Assembly: GCA_024449915.1 (NCBI GenBank) | Contig: JAMZAV010002182.1 | Location: forward strand, 1-64,000 | DNA from: Sweltsa coloradensis | Lineage: Eukaryota > Arthropoda > Insecta > Plecoptera > Chloroperlidae | DNA: 64,000 nucleotides | Direction: 5' to 3' | Shown here: positions 61,450-64,000 of the stretch, one piece after another | How the letters are laid out: each line of letters starts with the position of its first letter | Position numbering within the stretch: the stretch's first letter is position 1 | Notes under the pieces: generated by a model | Told to the model about the DNA's origin: nothing | Seen by the model: the letters and a program-made list of their open reading frames with translations, nothing else | The model's database searches: none | Program-made: the position numbers and the translations under genes

Positions 61450-62435
61450 TCACAAGCTATACTCCAACAACGACCCCCACCATTACATATTTATTTACCA
61501 CAAACGGTTAACCCCAATGGTTTAAGAGCCCCTCTTTTCAAGCTTAGTTCAAATTTTTGTATTCAAATGAACTGTACATTTGATTAGATAAATTTGATCA
61601 ACTTTTATTTTAAAGCTATACTCACTTTTGAAGGAAGATGACGGGTTATAATTAAGTTTGTAAAATTTTTAGAAATTAAGATAAAGTAATTGATTTGGCT
61701 TTCGACAGATTTTTTAAAGAAGTATGGCCAAATTGATTGAGCTCTAATTTGCCTCCCGTGCTATGTCGTTGTTAGACGAGTGAGCGAACATTTGCATCCC
61801 TAGTCTAATAGGCTAGGAGGAAAGACTTATGCTGTCTAGATCCAGCCAGAGGTAGAGGGTGGAAAGGGAAGGTTCCCGGGTGCTCAACACATGGCTCGCC
61901 CACTCGTCTAACAACGACTTTAGCGTTTTCCTCAATATCCCATTATTTCTTATTTGTTTTTCAAAGTTTTTCAAATGGTTGAGCTATTTTCACTCCTTTG
62001 TTCGAGTTTGTAAACGACATTTTCTAACATTAAGAAATTACCCACTGACGTTTACGACAGTTCCTTTTTGTCTACATTGCCACAACCAAACCAAAATAAC
62101 CATCACACCATGTGAGTTCTTCATTCAGTTTCTATTCGTATCCGACAATCTTCAATTCATAAGCTGGATAATAGTTTTGTCTCTAGAGAGTTTCCCACCC
62201 TGCGGTAGCCCCAGCTCAAAACTAAACGTACCATACTTCAACTTCCTAACCCCTACTTAACCTTAATCCACTCTAAGCATGCGAGACCTGTTTCTCATCT
62301 TCCAGCAGCGATTTCCTAGATGAAACACTCCCGTTAACATACAAATGACGAAACAGCAGCGTTTAAACGTGATTGGTTCTCCCGCGACACCCTACTCTGG
62401 CGCCATCTATTGGCAGATCCGCGCACTAGAAAAAG
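61450..62435. other. No gene; one inverted repeat
   Basis: The 133-codon frame at 61859-62260 (+) is hydrophobic, phenylalanine/leucine-rich and lacks a domain; judged chance. A 23-bp inverted repeat is listed separately. Confidence 0.45.
61765..61918. mobile_element. Putative 154-bp element with 23-bp inverted ends
   Basis: GTCGTTGTTAGACGAGTGAG at 61765 is matched in inverse at 61896-61918 (22 of 23). The duplication at the ends is unclear. Could be a small MITE. Confidence 0.55.
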
Positions 62436-62762
62436 CTAAAGCGAATCGTTAATCTGGCTGCTCTCATCACACGTTGCTAGAACAAGGCGCGATATCGTAT
62501 GGTAATCGGGCCGACATAGTCGATACCATCCGTGCACTATCTTAGCATATTGCCACGTCGTCGTTGGCAAGTGTCCACGGGGCTGGAAAGAGGCTACGTC
62601 CACACATTTCCACGATGAAAGACAGGTAGTTGCTTCGAGACGGCTGGTCAAATGGGTCGTGCCTTGTTGACTACTGGTAATAGATGTCGAGATGGCGCTT
62701 TTCTCTGTCCTACTTTCATCTTCTTTCTCGCAATCGCTTAGAATGGAGGGTTGGCATTGCAC
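62436..62762 (-). CDS. Unrecognised open frame in GC-balanced sequence
   Basis: A 108-codon frame that starts at ATG and runs to a stop in a stretch with GC clearly above its surroundings. Composition is not low-complexity (for example HGWYRLCRPDYHTISRLVLA). I do not recognise a family. It lacks introns, neighbours or a promoter and sits in the neuroligin intron on the opposite strand, so it may be a fragment of an unclassified repeat. Low confidence that it is coding. Confidence 0.2.
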   Translation of the reverse strand: MQCQPSILSDCEKEDESRTEKSAISTSITSSQQGTTHLTSRLEATTCLSSWKCVDVASFQPRGHLPTTTWQYAKIVHGWYRLCRPDYHTISRLVLATCDESSQINDSL

Positions 62763-64000
62763 GTACTGCGCGCTCTAAAGATCTCAAGTCTATGACAAGG
62801 GTAGATTTGTAAAAGTAGGGCGACATCGTCCTTCACGGACAACACATAAAGAGCAGGTTTATGTTCAAGTAGTCATCTTTCATTATTTCAATATGTTTAT
62901 TTAGAAACAAAAACCAACTCGTAAAAAGAACTCAGTACGTACATGATTAACAAACACAAAATATTTAACTTTCTTCTCATTTTGATTGAACAAACAGTGT
63001 TTTCGTAATTTTCAGCTGGGAATGATAAAATATGTCTTAATACCCTAGTTTCAAAGAGAATAACACTAATGAATAACGAATTATTATATTAAGGAATAAC
63101 ATACATTTAATATGGATATAAATATTATTCCATTATATTACGATTAAAATGTGTTGTTCAAATTGACTCAGTTGGTTCACTATAATTGTGTATAGTTTAG
63201 TTTGTTAATGAGTCTACAAAGGATGAAGTAAATTACAAAATTAGGTGCGGTACGTAGCATCATAAATGTTGTATAGATGGATATGAAAATAAAATAAAAG
63301 TAGCTGTAAATATTCCAATAGTAACATCGTGTATTATGTGTTGTGCTGAATGTCTCTTGGGAGCGTAAATATACGACAAACCGATCGCGTGATATTGTGT
63401 TAGCTTACATAACAGTCGATTGCACAAATCAATTAGTACAATAATTATTGTAGAGCACACACTCGATGTTAGAGCACAGAGCGTAAAATTATTTACTTTG
63501 ATATGATTTTGGTGAATTTGGTTACATTGAAAATTTACATGCGAGGAAAATATTAAATTAAAATGTGATTTTTGAAATTTCTCAAAACTAGTGCTCTCTA
63601 TAAAAGTTTTTTTGAAAAAATTCTATATAAATAACGGACTGAAATACAAGAACAATAAGTTTCAAATTAAGAATGTTCCTAACTGTTTGTGGTCACTAAT
63701 AAATTATGTGATATTTAAATTTTAATTACCAAGATGGCCGCCATAAATTTCCAAAATGGCGTCTTGTTACTTGGAGCTTACTACGTAAAAGAAGCTGTTG
63801 TGTTGTTTAACGGATGTAAAACAAAAAGCCGCGACATCTCCGCTGAGCCTGGCAACAAAAAACTAACAAGATAACACCCCTCATATTATGCACTCGCTCT
63901 AGCGGTGGATGCAAGAACTAGATCGCGGGCTTACGTGTTCAGACGTCGCCGATGGAGTTGTAAAAACAACATGGCGGACGAGGTTCGTGGAAGGATGTCC
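62763..64000. other. No recognisable gene
   Basis: AT-rich until about 63720; the last 280 bases are GC-richer with CCAAGATGGCCGCC and ACATGGCGGACG words (YY1-site-like) but no coding frame. Confidence 0.4.

Noticed and set aside
61859..62260. 133-codon frame, longest on the + strand
   Set aside because: Hydrophobic F/L/S-rich translation of pyrimidine-rich DNA, no domain, and it starts inside a putative inverted-repeat element.

Overview
The window looks like insect (at least arthropod) nuclear DNA: AT-rich, intron-dominated and crowded with short interspersed repeats. The only confident protein-coding sequence is two GC-rich exons on the + strand, 25028-25191 and 58085-58282. They join in phase across a 32.9-kb intron and encode part of the cholinesterase-like ectodomain of an insect-type neuroligin (postsynaptic adhesion receptor). 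Both exons have good splice sites (GTGAGT donors; TTTCAG before the second). I found no signal peptide, no other ectodomain exon, no transmembrane exon and no second gene, so 1-25027 and 58283-64000 are read as flanking introns. The species cannot be fixed from this sequence.

The rest is repeat archaeology. Pol III-derived SINEs: family A (tRNA-like head; 1450, 11560, 25611, 26775, 30425, 51835); family B (tRNA-like head, tail rich in CACTCATCGTCTCGAATAGC; 5070, 61258, and a five-copy tandem array at 41105-42165); a 5S rRNA-headed SINE (23884 on -, 46983 on +) that carries the same tail as family B; family C (about 430 bp, tRNA head, AAAT tail; 20767, 32083, pieces at 52855); and several lone tRNA-like heads. 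DNA-transposon derivatives: a Tc1/mariner-like MITE with identical 129-bp arms (19101-19425), a hAT-like MITE with an 8-bp target duplication (22750-23291), a PIF/Harbinger-like MITE with TTA duplication (36739-37223), a TTAA-flanked family (15420, 58669), and a 52-bp hairpin inserted in a SINE (42070-42121). Family H (2856, 20690, 34151, 42192) is 0.5-1 kb with internal tandem duplications. LINE remains are 3' fragments only (44640-45265 and several 3' ends).

The most unusual part is 55.4-57.3 kb together with 52.0-52.5 kb. It holds three head-to-head palindromic elements (arms of 118, 115 and 62 bp) bounded outside by AT or ATT microsatellites. They carry a recurrent stem-loop whose stem sequence differs between elements while pairing is kept, always followed by GAAACGUC and in two cases preceded by CUGAnGA. 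This resembles a hammerhead-ribozyme core with one extra base. One element also holds 31-bp GC-rich tandem repeats and a TATA box. Between two of the palindromes lies a tRNA-like cloverleaf framed by a 31-bp inverted repeat. I interpret the group as a Penelope-like or related retroelement family; that is inference.

Long stretches with no recognisable feature are listed as such. Microsatellites are abundant, including a 144-bp GTCT run and a 120-bp ATT run.
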